Below are positions 18,286-26,376 of a DNA stretch of 64,000 nt, piece by piece. Source of the DNA: Paenibacillus sp. J5C2022. Lineage in GTDB: Bacteria > Bacillota > Bacilli > Paenibacillales > Paenibacillaceae. The position numbers were made by a program, and so were the translations under genes. The notes under the pieces were generated by a model. The model was not told the DNA's origin. It worked only from the letters and a program-made list of their open reading frames with translations, and made no database searches. Within the stretch, counting starts at the first letter, position 1, and every line of letters starts with the position of its first letter. Location: contig NZ_JAOQJC010000012.1 of the NCBI RefSeq assembly GCF_025567625.1, positions 105,973 to 169,972 of the forward strand, given 5' to 3'.

Positions 18286-18783
18286 TTATCTGCGGAACCG
18301 GAAGGACCAGCGATTGGGGCCGTACATCAGCCATCCCCCCGCAACGATTAGCAGCAGCGCGATTACATAGATGCCCCAGCCCCACATCAGTGCCAGGATA
18401 AGGAATAACAGCGAAAATACGCTAAGCGCAATTGCTGCCATTAGAACAGCCTTCTGCTTGGATGAGCCGAAAATATAATACTCGTAAAGTCCTGCGGCAA
18501 TCCCGAACAAGAATAAGGGCCATAGCGCCTGCAAGGCGTCCCAACCGAAAATATTGCAAGCGATAAACAACAAAGCGTACACAACCAGCATGCCGCCTGG
18601 AACAAGCGCAACTGCCGGAACTACCCTGCCGAAATAAAGCACATGCAATAGCACGCCGGGGATCAGCACAAGCAGCGGCCAGAAGATGCTGCCCAGAAAG
18701 CTGAACAGCCCTAACTTGCCGAGCAGGATAACAACCCCGGCCAACAGCAAAATTATCCCGGCGGAATATTTATTTTTTGGCAT
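18286..18783 (-). CDS. Hypothetical multi-pass membrane protein
   Basis: 165-aa hydrophobic protein with start MPKNKYSAG at 18783, chosen because AAGGAG lies eight bases upstream; the longer frame from 18831 has no RBS. Six or so membrane segments are predicted, beginning IILLLAGVVILLGKLGLF and ending WGIYVIALLLIVAGGWLMYG, with a short basic tail RWSFRFRR. The N-terminal GIILLLAGVVILLGKLG pattern resembles the LiaI/LiaF-like transmembrane module (DUF5668), often found in envelope-stress proteins, but no further domain is present. It precedes typA on the same strand with a 45-bp gap. Confidence 0.75.
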   Translation of the reverse strand: MPKNKYSAGIILLLAGVVILLGKLGLFSFLGSIFWPLLVLIPGVLLHVLYFGRVVPAVALVPGGMLVVYALLFIACNIFGWDALQALWPLFLFGIAAGLYEYYIFGSSKQKAVLMAAIALSVFSLLFLILALMWGWGIYVIALLLIVAGGWLMYGPNRWSFRFRR

Positions 18784-18891
18784 AATTCCGCTCCTTACCC
18801 ATCCTTCGCGCTGAATGACGAAAGACGACATTTTTTATCCTTTTTAGTTTATAGGAACTGCGGCAAAAATACCAGTATGTCGCCTCAATTT

Positions 18892-19551
18892 TCATTTTCG
18901 TTTTCTGAATGCCATCGAAACGGCGATGATGAGCGGAATGCACAGAAGCGGGATCAGCTCTGTCAGATCTCGCGACTGCTGGAACAGCAGCTCATTCATG
19001 CCGGGGTCGGCAACCAGCATCTCGCCGGCAGCGTAAGCAAGCAGAGCCGATCCCGCATAAGACAGCGCAGGAAAGCGCAGCAGCAGCGTGCCGAGCAGCT
19101 GGCTTCCCCATACAATCATAGGAATGCTGAGCGCTATGCCCAGCAGGATGAGCACGAGATCTCCCTCTGCAACGGCTGCAATGGCGAGCACGTTGTCCAG
19201 ACTCATGATGAAATCCGCCGTGACGATCGTCCAGATGGCGCTTCTGATCGTGGAGCCTCCCTTAATCTGATGTTCTTCTCCCCGCCCGCCTGCCTCTGCA
19301 AGCAGCTTGTAGGCGATGACGAGCAGCAAGATCGATCCTGCGGCTTGCAGATAAGGAATTTGGAGCAGCTGCAAAGCGACGACTGTCAATGCGCATCTTA
19401 AGGCAACCGCGGCGAACGCCCCCCACCATATGGCCTTCCGGCGCTGGCGGGAAGGCAGCCGGCTGCTGGCCATGGCGATCACAATCGCGTTATCGCCGCT
19501 TAGCAATACATTAATTAAGACGATTTCGAAAAAAATAAGTGTGCTGTCCAT
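18892..19551 (-). CDS. TerC/YjbE family integral membrane protein
   Basis: Membrane protein of the TerC superfamily (YjbE-like), whose better-known members export manganese or support metalation of exported proteins. The ATG at 19551 lies seven bases after GGGGGG and is preferred to a TTG two codons earlier; 219 aa. It has the paired family motifs: LINVLLSGDNAIVIAMA in helix 1 and TADFIMSLDNVLAIAAVAEGD in the fourth helix, each carrying the conserved Asp-Asn that lines the metal site, then GIALSIPMIVWGSQLL. It stands head to head with a second TerC gene at 19693. There is no yybP-ykoY manganese riboswitch in the 141 bp between them. Confidence 0.9.
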   Translation of the reverse strand: MDSTLIFFEIVLINVLLSGDNAIVIAMASSRLPSRQRRKAIWWGAFAAVALRCALTVVALQLLQIPYLQAAGSILLLVIAYKLLAEAGGRGEEHQIKGGSTIRSAIWTIVTADFIMSLDNVLAIAAVAEGDLVLILLGIALSIPMIVWGSQLLGTLLLRFPALSYAGSALLAYAAGEMLVADPGMNELLFQQSRDLTELIPLLCIPLIIAVSMAFRKRK

Positions 19552-19692
19552 GGACAATCCCCCCCTGTATCAGAGGTATGTCCATTCCGAGGGATATATG
19601 TCCAAAAAAATTTAGCGGCTATCTTCCCGAATGCCACTATTTATTGTAGACTTCAATAAGCAAAGCAATCTATGGAAAGGAGGAAACATCAG

Positions 19693-20388
19693 ATGGATCT
19701 TTTCACGGTCGAGTTTTTCACAGCACTGGCTACAATTGTCGTCATTGATTTGGTATTGGCCGGGGATAACGCCATTGTTATCGCACTGGCCGCCCGCAAC
19801 CTGCCTAAGCAACAGCAGAAGCAGGCCGTCATCTGGGGAACCGTGGGAGCCATCGTCATTCGCATCGCCGCAACGCTGCTCTTCGTGAAGCTGCTGAATG
19901 TACCTTGGCTTCATCTTATAGGCGGCCTTCTGCTGCTATGGATCGCCTTCAAGCTGCTTGTCGAAGAGAAAGATCACGGCGATATCAAGGCAGGCAATAC
20001 GCTTGGACAATCCATCCGGACAATCATTATCGCCGATGCCGCCATGGGCATAGACAACGTCATTGCCGTTGCCGGCGCGGCGCATGGAGATATGCTGCTC
20101 GTCGTGCTGGGACTGCTCATCAGCATTCCTGTCGTCGTATGGGGAAGCACCTTGTTCATCAAGCTGATTAATAGATTCAAGTGGATTATCTATATCGGTG
20201 CGGCCGTACTTGCATTCACGGCTGCCAAGATGCTTACGCACGAGAAGGCTTATGAAAGCTTCTTCCTTGACAACAAGCTAATTTACTGGATATTCGTTGC
20301 AGTAGTGACGGGATTGACGGTACTGGCGGGATACTTAGTTAACCGTTCGAAAGAACGCGCAACACAACAAAGCGCCGGCTCCCATTAG
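19693..20388 (+). CDS. TerC family integral membrane protein
   Basis: Second TerC/YjbE-type protein, 231 aa, start MDLFTVEFF at 19693 with AAAGGAGG nine bases upstream. Motifs parallel those of its neighbour: VIDLVLAGDNAIVIALAARNLP, then IADAAMGIDNVIAVAGAAHGD and GLLISIPVVVWGSTLF. It is only moderately similar to the divergent paralogue, so the pair is not a recent duplication. The family is linked to Mn2+ efflux and to metal loading of exported proteins; the substrate here is inferred. An imperfect hairpin overlaps the stop codon. Confidence 0.9.
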   Translation: MDLFTVEFFTALATIVVIDLVLAGDNAIVIALAARNLPKQQQKQAVIWGTVGAIVIRIAATLLFVKLLNVPWLHLIGGLLLLWIAFKLLVEEKDHGDIKAGNTLGQSIRTIIIADAAMGIDNVIAVAGAAHGDMLLVVLGLLISIPVVVWGSTLFIKLINRFKWIIYIGAAVLAFTAAKMLTHEKAYESFFLDNKLIYWIFVAVVTGLTVLAGYLVNRSKERATQQSAGSH

Positions 20389-20401
20389 GGACCGACGCTT
20401 T
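20369..20401. terminator. Hairpin overlapping the TerC stop codon
   Basis: AAAGCG at the left and CGCTTT at the right with an imperfect GGCTCCC/GGGACC inner stem and a four-base loop. It ends in CTTTCTTC and separates the convergent terC-like and thiI genes. Confidence 0.6.
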
Positions 20402-20409
20402 CTTCATGT

Positions 20410-21630
20410 TCAGAACCAGTCTTCTTCTCCCGCCTGTTCCTGTGGCGACGCGTCGTGGGGGGAGACGAGGATGACTTCACGCTCCTCAATTGCTCTCCGA
20501 ATCATTTCCTCCATGTTCGGCAGATTCCCTTCCACCCTCTCCACCACTTTCAAGTTAGGATTGGTGCTGGGCGACTTCGGCAGGAACAATGTGCAGCAAT
20601 CTTCATATGGTAGAATGGACGTCTCGTATGTGCCGATTCGTTCAGCCAATTGGATGATCTCGTTCTTATCCATCATAATGAGGGGCTTCAGCAGCGGAAG
20701 TTCAGCTGCGCGTCCGATGACATTCATGCTGGCTAATGTCTGACTGGCGACCTGCCCCAGGCTCTCGCCCGTCACCAGTCCGCCCGCTTTAATCTCCTCG
20801 GCAACGCCTTCTGCGATGCGAAGCATAGCGCGGCGCATAAGCGTAATGGTCAGATGCTCTTGCTTGCATCCCGCAATCGTCGTCTGAATGTCCGTGAACG
20901 AGATGATGTGCAGCCTCATGCGCGTACCGCTGAAGAAGGTGAGACGCTTCGCCAGCGAGACGACCTTGTCCTTCGCCTGCTCACTGGTGAAGGGATAGCT
21001 GTGGAAGTGTATCGCTTCCAGCTCCAGCCCTTTCCGCATCGCCATCCATCCCGCCACGGGAGAATCGATTCCGCCTGACAGAAGCAACAGCGCTCTGCCG
21101 TTGGAGCCGAACGGAAAGCCTCCGGCAGCCGGCACGACCTCCCAATAAATATAAGCGGCTTCCTCCTGAATGTCGACGCGCAGTTCCAGCTCAGGGTTCC
21201 TTACGTCCACGCGCATATCGGGAAAGGCGGGCAGTACGTGCTGCGCGACCAGATGGTTCATCTCCTGGGAATTGTGCGGGAACTTCTTCCAGGCTCTGCG
21301 CACATTTGTTTTGAACGTCTTCGGCACATGGTCCAGGCTATGCATCAGCTTCAACGCCGTACTGCGGATAGCCTCCAGCTCCGGCTCCGTGCTGACTACC
21401 GGACTGACGGATACGATACCGAACAATTCCTTGAGCCGTTCAATGACCGGACCGTGCGGATGCCCGTTCAACTGCACATACATCCGCCCGTACGTCTTCC
21501 AATAGCTTGTATTCGGAAACGGCGTGAGTGCATGCTTGACCGCTCTCACCATCTTGCTTTCGAATTGGTTGCGATTCCTGCCTTTCATCGTCAAATCGCC
21601 ATAACGCAATACGATCTGATCATATATCAA
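20410..21630 (-). CDS. thiI: tRNA 4-thiouridine sulfurtransferase ThiI
   Basis: Cytoplasmic enzyme that adenylates U8 of tRNA and transfers sulfur to make 4-thiouridine; in many bacteria it also serves thiazole synthesis. 406 aa, starting at a TTG with GGAG nine bases upstream. Domains: N-terminal ferredoxin-like and THUMP region (VSPVVSTEPELEAI, FKTNVRRAWKKFPHNSQEMN), then the PP-loop pyrophosphatase domain with LLLSGGIDSPVAGWMAMRKG (motif about 184-190). There is no C-terminal rhodanese domain, as in Bacillus; such enzymes take sulfur directly from a dedicated NifS-type desulfurase. That desulfurase is the overlapping upstream gene. Confidence 0.96.
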   Translation of the reverse strand: MIYDQIVLRYGDLTMKGRNRNQFESKMVRAVKHALTPFPNTSYWKTYGRMYVQLNGHPHGPVIERLKELFGIVSVSPVVSTEPELEAIRSTALKLMHSLDHVPKTFKTNVRRAWKKFPHNSQEMNHLVAQHVLPAFPDMRVDVRNPELELRVDIQEEAAYIYWEVVPAAGGFPFGSNGRALLLLSGGIDSPVAGWMAMRKGLELEAIHFHSYPFTSEQAKDKVVSLAKRLTFFSGTRMRLHIISFTDIQTTIAGCKQEHLTITLMRRAMLRIAEGVAEEIKAGGLVTGESLGQVASQTLASMNVIGRAAELPLLKPLIMMDKNEIIQLAERIGTYETSILPYEDCCTLFLPKSPSTNPNLKVVERVEGNLPNMEEMIRRAIEEREVILVSPHDASPQEQAGEEDWF

Positions 21631-22778
21631 TGTTGCCTGCTCCTCTCCAGCGGTTTCAGTTGGGTCACAATGCTGCGCAGTGCTCCCGACAGCATATCGA
21701 TGTCCTCTTCGCGATGCTCATCTCCGAAGCTGATGCGGATGCCTCCCGACGCTTCCGCATGCGAAGCCCCGATCGCTTGCAGCACTCGGCTCGGCTTGTC
21801 TGACTTGGAGGAGCATGCGGAGCGCGTCGAGGCAATGATGCCTCTCTGCTCCAGCATATGAACGATGACTTCCGGCTTCATGCCGGGATAAGTGAAATGA
21901 ACAATATGCGGAGCATATGGCGCACCTCCGGTCAGCTTCAGCTCCGGAATGGAGGCGATCTCCTCCCTCAGCTTTGCCGACAGACGTCCGAATACGGCGG
22001 ATCGTTCGGCCATCCCCTCGCAGGCCAGCCTTAACGCCTTCGCCGAAGCGACGATGCCAGGCACATTCTCCGTCCCCGCCCTCGTTCCAAGCTCATGAGC
22101 GCCGCCCGATATTTGCGGCTGGAGCGCTACACCTTTACGAACATACAAGTAGCCGACGCCGCGCGGTCCGCGCAGCTTGTGCGCTGATCCGCTCAGCAGG
22201 TCCACGCCCCATTCCTCCAGCGGAATAGGCAGCTTGCCTAGACTCTGCACCGCATCGACATGAAGCAGGATTTTGGGATAAGACTTCAATAGCCGGGCGA
22301 TCTCCTCTACGGGCTGCAAGGTGCCAATCTCGTTGTTCACATGCATGACGCTGACCAGAATCGTCTTATCCGTAATCGCTTGCTTCACCGCATCCGGACT
22401 CACATGACCTGTAGGCTCCACCGGCAAGTACGTGATCTGAAAACCTTCGCTTTCGAGCTGCTTGAGCGGCTCAGTGACGGATGGGTGCTCAATGCTTGTC
22501 GTCACAATATGATTCCCTCTGCTGCGGTAACTTCTTGCTGCGCCTTTCAATGCCAAATTATTGGATTCCGTTCCCCCGGAAGTGAATATCCAGTTGCCAT
22601 TGCTAGCTCCCGTCTGAGCGGCGACGAGCGTGCGCGACCGTTCGATAAGCTTCGCCGCTTCAACCCCGGCCGCATGCAGCGAAGAGGGATTCGCATAAGT
22701 CTTTCGCATCACATCCGTCATCGTCTGGATGACTTCCTCGCGAGGCGGAGATGACGCGCAATGATCGAAATAATGCAT
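21627..22778 (-). CDS. nifZ: Cysteine desulfurase (NifZ/IscS-type) for ThiI
   Basis: PLP-dependent enzyme that takes sulfur from cysteine as a persulfide. The start at 22778 (MHYFDHCASSPP) matches the family; the frame extends upstream to 22886 but without family similarity. 383 aa. Motifs: FTSGGTESNNLALKGA, SIEHPSVTEP, VMHVNNEIGTLQPVEEI, HVDAVQSLGKLP, the PLP lysine K201 in GSAHKLRGPRGVG, and the catalytic Cys322 in STRSACSSKSDKPS. Its stop overlaps the thiI start by four bases, giving tight translational coupling. This pair corresponds to nifZ-thiI of Bacillus subtilis, where NifZ supplies sulfur specifically to ThiI. Confidence 0.92.
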   Translation of the reverse strand: MHYFDHCASSPPREEVIQTMTDVMRKTYANPSSLHAAGVEAAKLIERSRTLVAAQTGASNGNWIFTSGGTESNNLALKGAARSYRSRGNHIVTTSIEHPSVTEPLKQLESEGFQITYLPVEPTGHVSPDAVKQAITDKTILVSVMHVNNEIGTLQPVEEIARLLKSYPKILLHVDAVQSLGKLPIPLEEWGVDLLSGSAHKLRGPRGVGYLYVRKGVALQPQISGGAHELGTRAGTENVPGIVASAKALRLACEGMAERSAVFGRLSAKLREEIASIPELKLTGGAPYAPHIVHFTYPGMKPEVIVHMLEQRGIIASTRSACSSKSDKPSRVLQAIGASHAEASGGIRISFGDEHREEDIDMLSGALRSIVTQLKPLERSRQH

Positions 22779-23160
22779 CTTCCTTTGGACGCCTCCTTTC
22801 CTGTTCCTATCCATATGAATAGAAAAAGACCAACGGTGCGCTCTCGCATTCATGACTTGAGCGAGCCGTGATCCTTCATCGGCCATCAGCTTTTTCCGCT
22901 ATTTATTGTACATCTTTTTTCCGTTGCAGGCCAGTCTCTTCTGCAAGGTTGCTATTATGGCAGTCAGGGCGGGGCAATTGAACTCATGCAGGTGTAAAGG
23001 CAAGGAATCGGGCGAGAATAGCACCTCTTGCCGCAGTAAAGCCTGCTGAAGGTGCCGGATAAACGTTAACCGTCCCTTATCGCGGTTGTCATATGCTGTC
23101 AACGTCAGATATAGTAGACTAGAATAAAACTATTATTATAAGGGGTAGTGAGAAACAGAA
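22779..23160. other. 382-bp intergenic region between divergent genes
   Basis: No convincing gene. A 67-codon frame on the minus strand (22899-23102) starts at TTG with no ribosome-binding site and shows no recognisable family. The right side (about 23105-23160) is AT-rich and probably carries the promoter for the CNNM gene; the left side should hold the nifZ promoter. I see no riboswitch consensus. Confidence 0.6.
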
Positions 23161-24483
23161 ATGGACAGTGGTCCCATACTTTTAAAACTATTCATGATTG
23201 CTCTGCTTATTCTGCTGACTGCATTCTTCGTCGCAACGGAATTTGCCATCGTCCGGCTCCGAGCGAGCCGCATTGACCAACTGGTGCTGGAAGGCCGCAA
23301 GAACGCGCTCGCCGTACAGAAGGTTACTAGCAATCTGGATGCATACTTGTCGGCTTGTCAGCTTGGAATTACCATTACGGCGCTTGGCCTTGGTTTTCTC
23401 GGCGAACCGACAGTAGAAGTGTTGCTGACTCCCGTTTTTGATGAATTTGGACTAAGCAGCAGCATTAGTCACGCTCTTTCCATCGGTATTGCATTTGTAG
23501 TTATTACATTCCTGCACGTCGTCATCGGAGAGCTGGCTCCCAAAACATGGGCCATACAGAAAGCTGAATATATTTCCTTTCTAACGGCCAAACCGATTAT
23601 TTTCTTCCACACCCTCCTGTATCCGTTCATCTGGCTGCTTAACGGTTCCGCGAACGGGTTGGTACGCCTGTTCGGGCTCAAGCCGGCCAATGAGCATGAG
23701 GATGCGCATTCCGAGGAAGAAATTCAAATCATCTTGAGCGAAAGCTATCAGAGCGGCAAAATCAACAATACGGAATACGGTTATGTGAGCCGTATATTCG
23801 CATTCGACGAAATGCTGGCCAAAGAAATCATGGTTCCACGCACGGACATGATGTGTTTATATACGAACAATTCGGTGCAAGACAATCTGGCAATTATCCG
23901 CAAGGAGCAATACACCCGCTTTCCCGTTGCTTCCGAGAGTAAGGATAATATTGTCGGCATGATCAATACGAAGCAATTATTCCTGGAATACGAAGCAGGC
24001 AAGCCCTTCGATTTCAAGAAGCTGATTCATCCCGTCCTTAGCGTCTCGGAGGTTACTCCTGTCAAGACGCTGCTCAAGCGCATGCAGCAGGAACGCGTTC
24101 ATATCGCAATACTTGTGGATGAATACGGCGGCACCTCAGGTCTGATTACGATCGAGGATATTCTGGAGGAGATCGTCGGCGAGATTCGGGACGAATTCGA
24201 TACCGACGAACGCAAGGAAATCGAACAGCTTGATCATAACTGCTACCTTATCGACGGCAAGGTGCTTCTCGACGAACTGAGCGAGCTGACCGGCATTGCC
24301 ATTCAAGAGGAGGATGTGGACACCGTTGGCGGCTGGCTGTATAGCAAGCTGCTTGAACCGAAGAAGGGCAAGGAATTTCAATTCCAGCACTTGAAATTTA
24401 TTATTCGGGAAACGAGCAAAAACCGCATTCGCAAAATCGAGCTTGAAATTTTGCAGCCTGAAGTGGAAGGCGAGACCGCTTAA
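23161..24483 (+). CDS. CNNM/CorC-type transporter (DUF21-CBS-HlyC family)
   Basis: Hemolysin-family membrane protein of the YugS/YhdP type, implicated in magnesium (or sodium/magnesium) transport. 440 aa. Residues 1-150 are the DUF21/CNNM membrane domain (IALLILLTAFFVATEFAIV, CQLGITITALGLGFLGEP, VVITFLHVVIGELAPKTWAI). Then come two CBS domains (AKEIMVPRTDMMCL, IATLV-type IAILVDEYGGTSGLITIEDI) and a C-terminal CorC_HlyC domain (DTVGGWLYSKL). The acidic helix after the membrane part (EEIQIILSESYQSG) is a family mark. The RBS is weak (AAGGGG 14 bases upstream). A strong terminator follows and the gene is monocistronic. Confidence 0.92.
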   Translation: MDSGPILLKLFMIALLILLTAFFVATEFAIVRLRASRIDQLVLEGRKNALAVQKVTSNLDAYLSACQLGITITALGLGFLGEPTVEVLLTPVFDEFGLSSSISHALSIGIAFVVITFLHVVIGELAPKTWAIQKAEYISFLTAKPIIFFHTLLYPFIWLLNGSANGLVRLFGLKPANEHEDAHSEEEIQIILSESYQSGKINNTEYGYVSRIFAFDEMLAKEIMVPRTDMMCLYTNNSVQDNLAIIRKEQYTRFPVASESKDNIVGMINTKQLFLEYEAGKPFDFKKLIHPVLSVSEVTPVKTLLKRMQQERVHIAILVDEYGGTSGLITIEDILEEIVGEIRDEFDTDERKEIEQLDHNCYLIDGKVLLDELSELTGIAIQEEDVDTVGGWLYSKLLEPKKGKEFQFQHLKFIIRETSKNRIRKIELEILQPEVEGETA

Positions 24484-24508
24484 AGATTCGACAACAAAAC
24501 GACATACA

Positions 24509-24553
24509 AGAAGCTTTCAGTCTGCTTGTCCGCAGCGCTGAAAGCTTCTTTTT
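24509..24553 (+). terminator. Terminator of the CNNM gene
   Basis: Perfect 12-bp stem AGAAGCTTTCAG/CTGAAAGCTTCT with an inner CTGC/GCAG hairpin, followed by a run of T. Confidence 0.9.
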
Positions 24554-24593
24554 CGAGCGTTATTTTTTGAAAATTTAAACTTCGACAAAATGC

Positions 24594-24622
24594 TTGCCAA
24601 TGCAAAAAAGCTGTGGCATAAT
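24594..24622 (+). promoter_or_regulatory. Promoter of tRNA-Thr
   Basis: TTGCCA (24594-24599) and CATAAT (24617-24622) separated by 17 bp, ending 31 bp before the tRNA. Confidence 0.7.
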
Positions 24623-24653
24623 AACACTTGTCCTCGGGAAACATTAGAAATGC

Positions 24654-24729
<76 letters not shown>

Positions 24730-24753
24730 TCTTCAAATAAGAGGAACAGCCAG

Positions 24754-24788
24754 CTCTCGACTGATGGGATATCAGCGAGGGTTTTTTT
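24754..24788 (+). terminator. Terminator of tRNA-Thr
   Basis: Stem CTCG-CTGAT/ATCAG-CGAG with one bulged A, loop GGGAT, then seven T. Confidence 0.88.
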
Positions 24789-24912
24789 GTGCTGACACGG
24801 ACTCTCCACATCCATAAGAACGATGAAAAATAAGCCCTTTCATACATACATGAACATGATTGCGTTCAAGATGCACGTCCGGACTTAGACTAGACGGGTT
24901 CGATAATATGCG

Positions 24913-25035
24913 TTACTCATCGGATTGGTCCCACTTTTTGGAGTAAGCTTTTTTGGTTACCCACAGTGTCATCCAGGTGACGATCGCAATGATCAATATC
25001 GAGAATATCCATACGGATGCAGGAACATTGCCCAT
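24913..25035 (-). CDS. Hypothetical 40-aa single-pass membrane protein
   Basis: Short gene with a strong start signal: GGGAGGG six bases before the ATG at 25035. The protein is a short N-terminus, one hydrophobic helix (VWIFSILIIAIVTWMTLWV) and a basic-acidic tail (KKAYSKKWDQSDE). This is typical of small regulatory or accessory membrane proteins; I do not recognise a family. It is divergent from the DUF2536 gene. The region 24789-24912 downstream shows nothing else. Confidence 0.65.
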   Translation of the reverse strand: MGNVPASVWIFSILIIAIVTWMTLWVTKKAYSKKWDQSDE

Positions 25036-25150
25036 AGTTGCCCTCCCTTCCTATACACCTATTATTCTACAGGAAACGGTGAGCATACATGCGGCAAATT
25101 TGTAAACAAATTGGGACAATTGTCCACTACAATGCAGAGGTGACATGAAA

Positions 25151-25360
25151 ATGGAGTTCCATCTGGACTTGATTGACACCAAGATTGAATTTTTTGAAGC
25201 GGAAACGCAAAAAACGCTGGAAGACCAAATCCGTTATGCCATCGACACAAATAAAGCATTAATGCTGGATGTTCATGCGGTTCAATATCAAACCGCGTTC
25301 AATCATCGAACGGAAAAAATGCATTACAGCGCTGCCGTACATTTCAAGCTCAAACGTTAA
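25151..25360 (+). CDS. DUF2536 (YrzA-like) protein
   Basis: Small cytoplasmic protein of about 69 aa matching DUF2536 of Bacillales (B. subtilis YrzA). The typical opening is MxFxLDLIxxKIEFFEA, which favours the ATG at 25151 (AGAGGTGA nine bases upstream) over the ATG at 25145, which is too close to the RBS. The protein continues KTLEDQIRYAIDTNKALMLDVH and ends in YSAAVHFKLKR. It is a compact alpha/beta protein with no known role. Confidence 0.8.
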   Translation: MEFHLDLIDTKIEFFEAETQKTLEDQIRYAIDTNKALMLDVHAVQYQTAFNHRTEKMHYSAAVHFKLKR

Positions 25361-25398
25361 TTCAGGACGCTGGACCGGAGCTGGGACATATGCTCATT

Positions 25399-26262
25399 CT
25401 ACAGCTTCAATCTGTATTGATGCGGGGATATGCCCATGATTTTCTTGAACAGTTGAATAAAATAAGACGCATTGGGCAGCCCAACCAACTCTCCGATGCG
25501 TTCGATGGAGTAATCGCTGGCCTGCAGCAGGCTGCAGGCTTCCTGGATTCGCCGTGCGCTTAAATATTCCGTCATGCTGCTGCCCGTCTCTTTGCGAAAC
25601 GTGCGCGACAAGTAGCTTTTCGACATATGTAGCTCTTCCGCCAGCGCCTCGAGCTTGAAAGCGTCACTGTAGTTTTCCTCCATCCACTCCATCACCCGCT
25701 CTGAATGACGCAGCTTCTCCCCGCTTCCCTCTTCGCCGTCGCCTTTAGGTCCGATTTTGCCTTGAATAAGCGACAACAACCGCAGCAAATATAGCGCCGA
25801 TTGATCCCCCTTCGCAACTGTGGATGCTCCCGCAATTTGCGTTTGAAATTCCTCGCATGCTTGATCCAGCGCTACTATCCGATCACTCATATCGAATGTT
25901 TGCTCCTTAACGAGCCCTTTGCTGAGCCGCATAAAAAAATCCTTTATACTCGGAAACACAGCCAGATAACTCTCCATATGAACAGCGTTAAAGTGGAATA
26001 CGCTTCGTTCATAAGGATGATCGTTATCAATATCGACATGAACACGATGCAATTGAAGAGGCTTGAAGAAAAACACTTTGCCGCCGCATATAGGGTAGGT
26101 CTGCTGGTTGACGACCACATTCCCCCGTCCTTGATGAATCACCAGCAGCTCGTAGCCGTGGTGCAAATGATAGTAGCCTTGAAACGGTGCGGTCGTCCGA
26201 TTGCGGTATGCCCATTGAAATGGAGAGCTATGATAATTCAGCTGTTCATAATAAGAATTCAT
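25399..26262 (-). CDS. AraC family transcriptional regulator
   Basis: One-component sugar-type regulator, 287 aa, with GGAGG before the ATG at 26262. Residues 1-150 are an AraC-type cupin ligand-binding domain (HHGYELLVIHQGRGNVVVN, GGKVFFFKPLQLHRV). The C-terminal 100 residues are the double HTH: LEALAEELHMSKSYLSRTF and RIGELVGLPNASYFIQLFKK. It is divergent from the GH88 hydrolase, so it most likely activates that gene when its sugar ligand is present. The hydrolase promoter has TATAAT at 26339-26344 but no good -35, as expected for an activator-dependent promoter. Confidence 0.9.
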   Translation of the reverse strand: MNSYYEQLNYHSSPFQWAYRNRTTAPFQGYYHLHHGYELLVIHQGRGNVVVNQQTYPICGGKVFFFKPLQLHRVHVDIDNDHPYERSVFHFNAVHMESYLAVFPSIKDFFMRLSKGLVKEQTFDMSDRIVALDQACEEFQTQIAGASTVAKGDQSALYLLRLLSLIQGKIGPKGDGEEGSGEKLRHSERVMEWMEENYSDAFKLEALAEELHMSKSYLSRTFRKETGSSMTEYLSARRIQEACSLLQASDYSIERIGELVGLPNASYFIQLFKKIMGISPHQYRLKL

Positions 26263-26376
26263 CTACTGTCCTCCTACTTAAGTCAACAGAGCAACATTTT
26301 TAATCATTGTACAGCAACTTTTATCTATTTGGGGGCTTTATAATGAAATTAATTCATTCCAAGGAGGAATACTGTA

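Noticed and set aside
19552..19692. yybP-ykoY (manganese) riboswitch between the TerC genes
   Set aside because: Only 141 bp, with no matching conserved loops on either strand.
22899..23102. 67-codon frame between nifZ and the CNNM gene
   Set aside because: TTG start without a ribosome-binding site, no recognisable motifs, and it ends beside the nifZ leader; probably chance.
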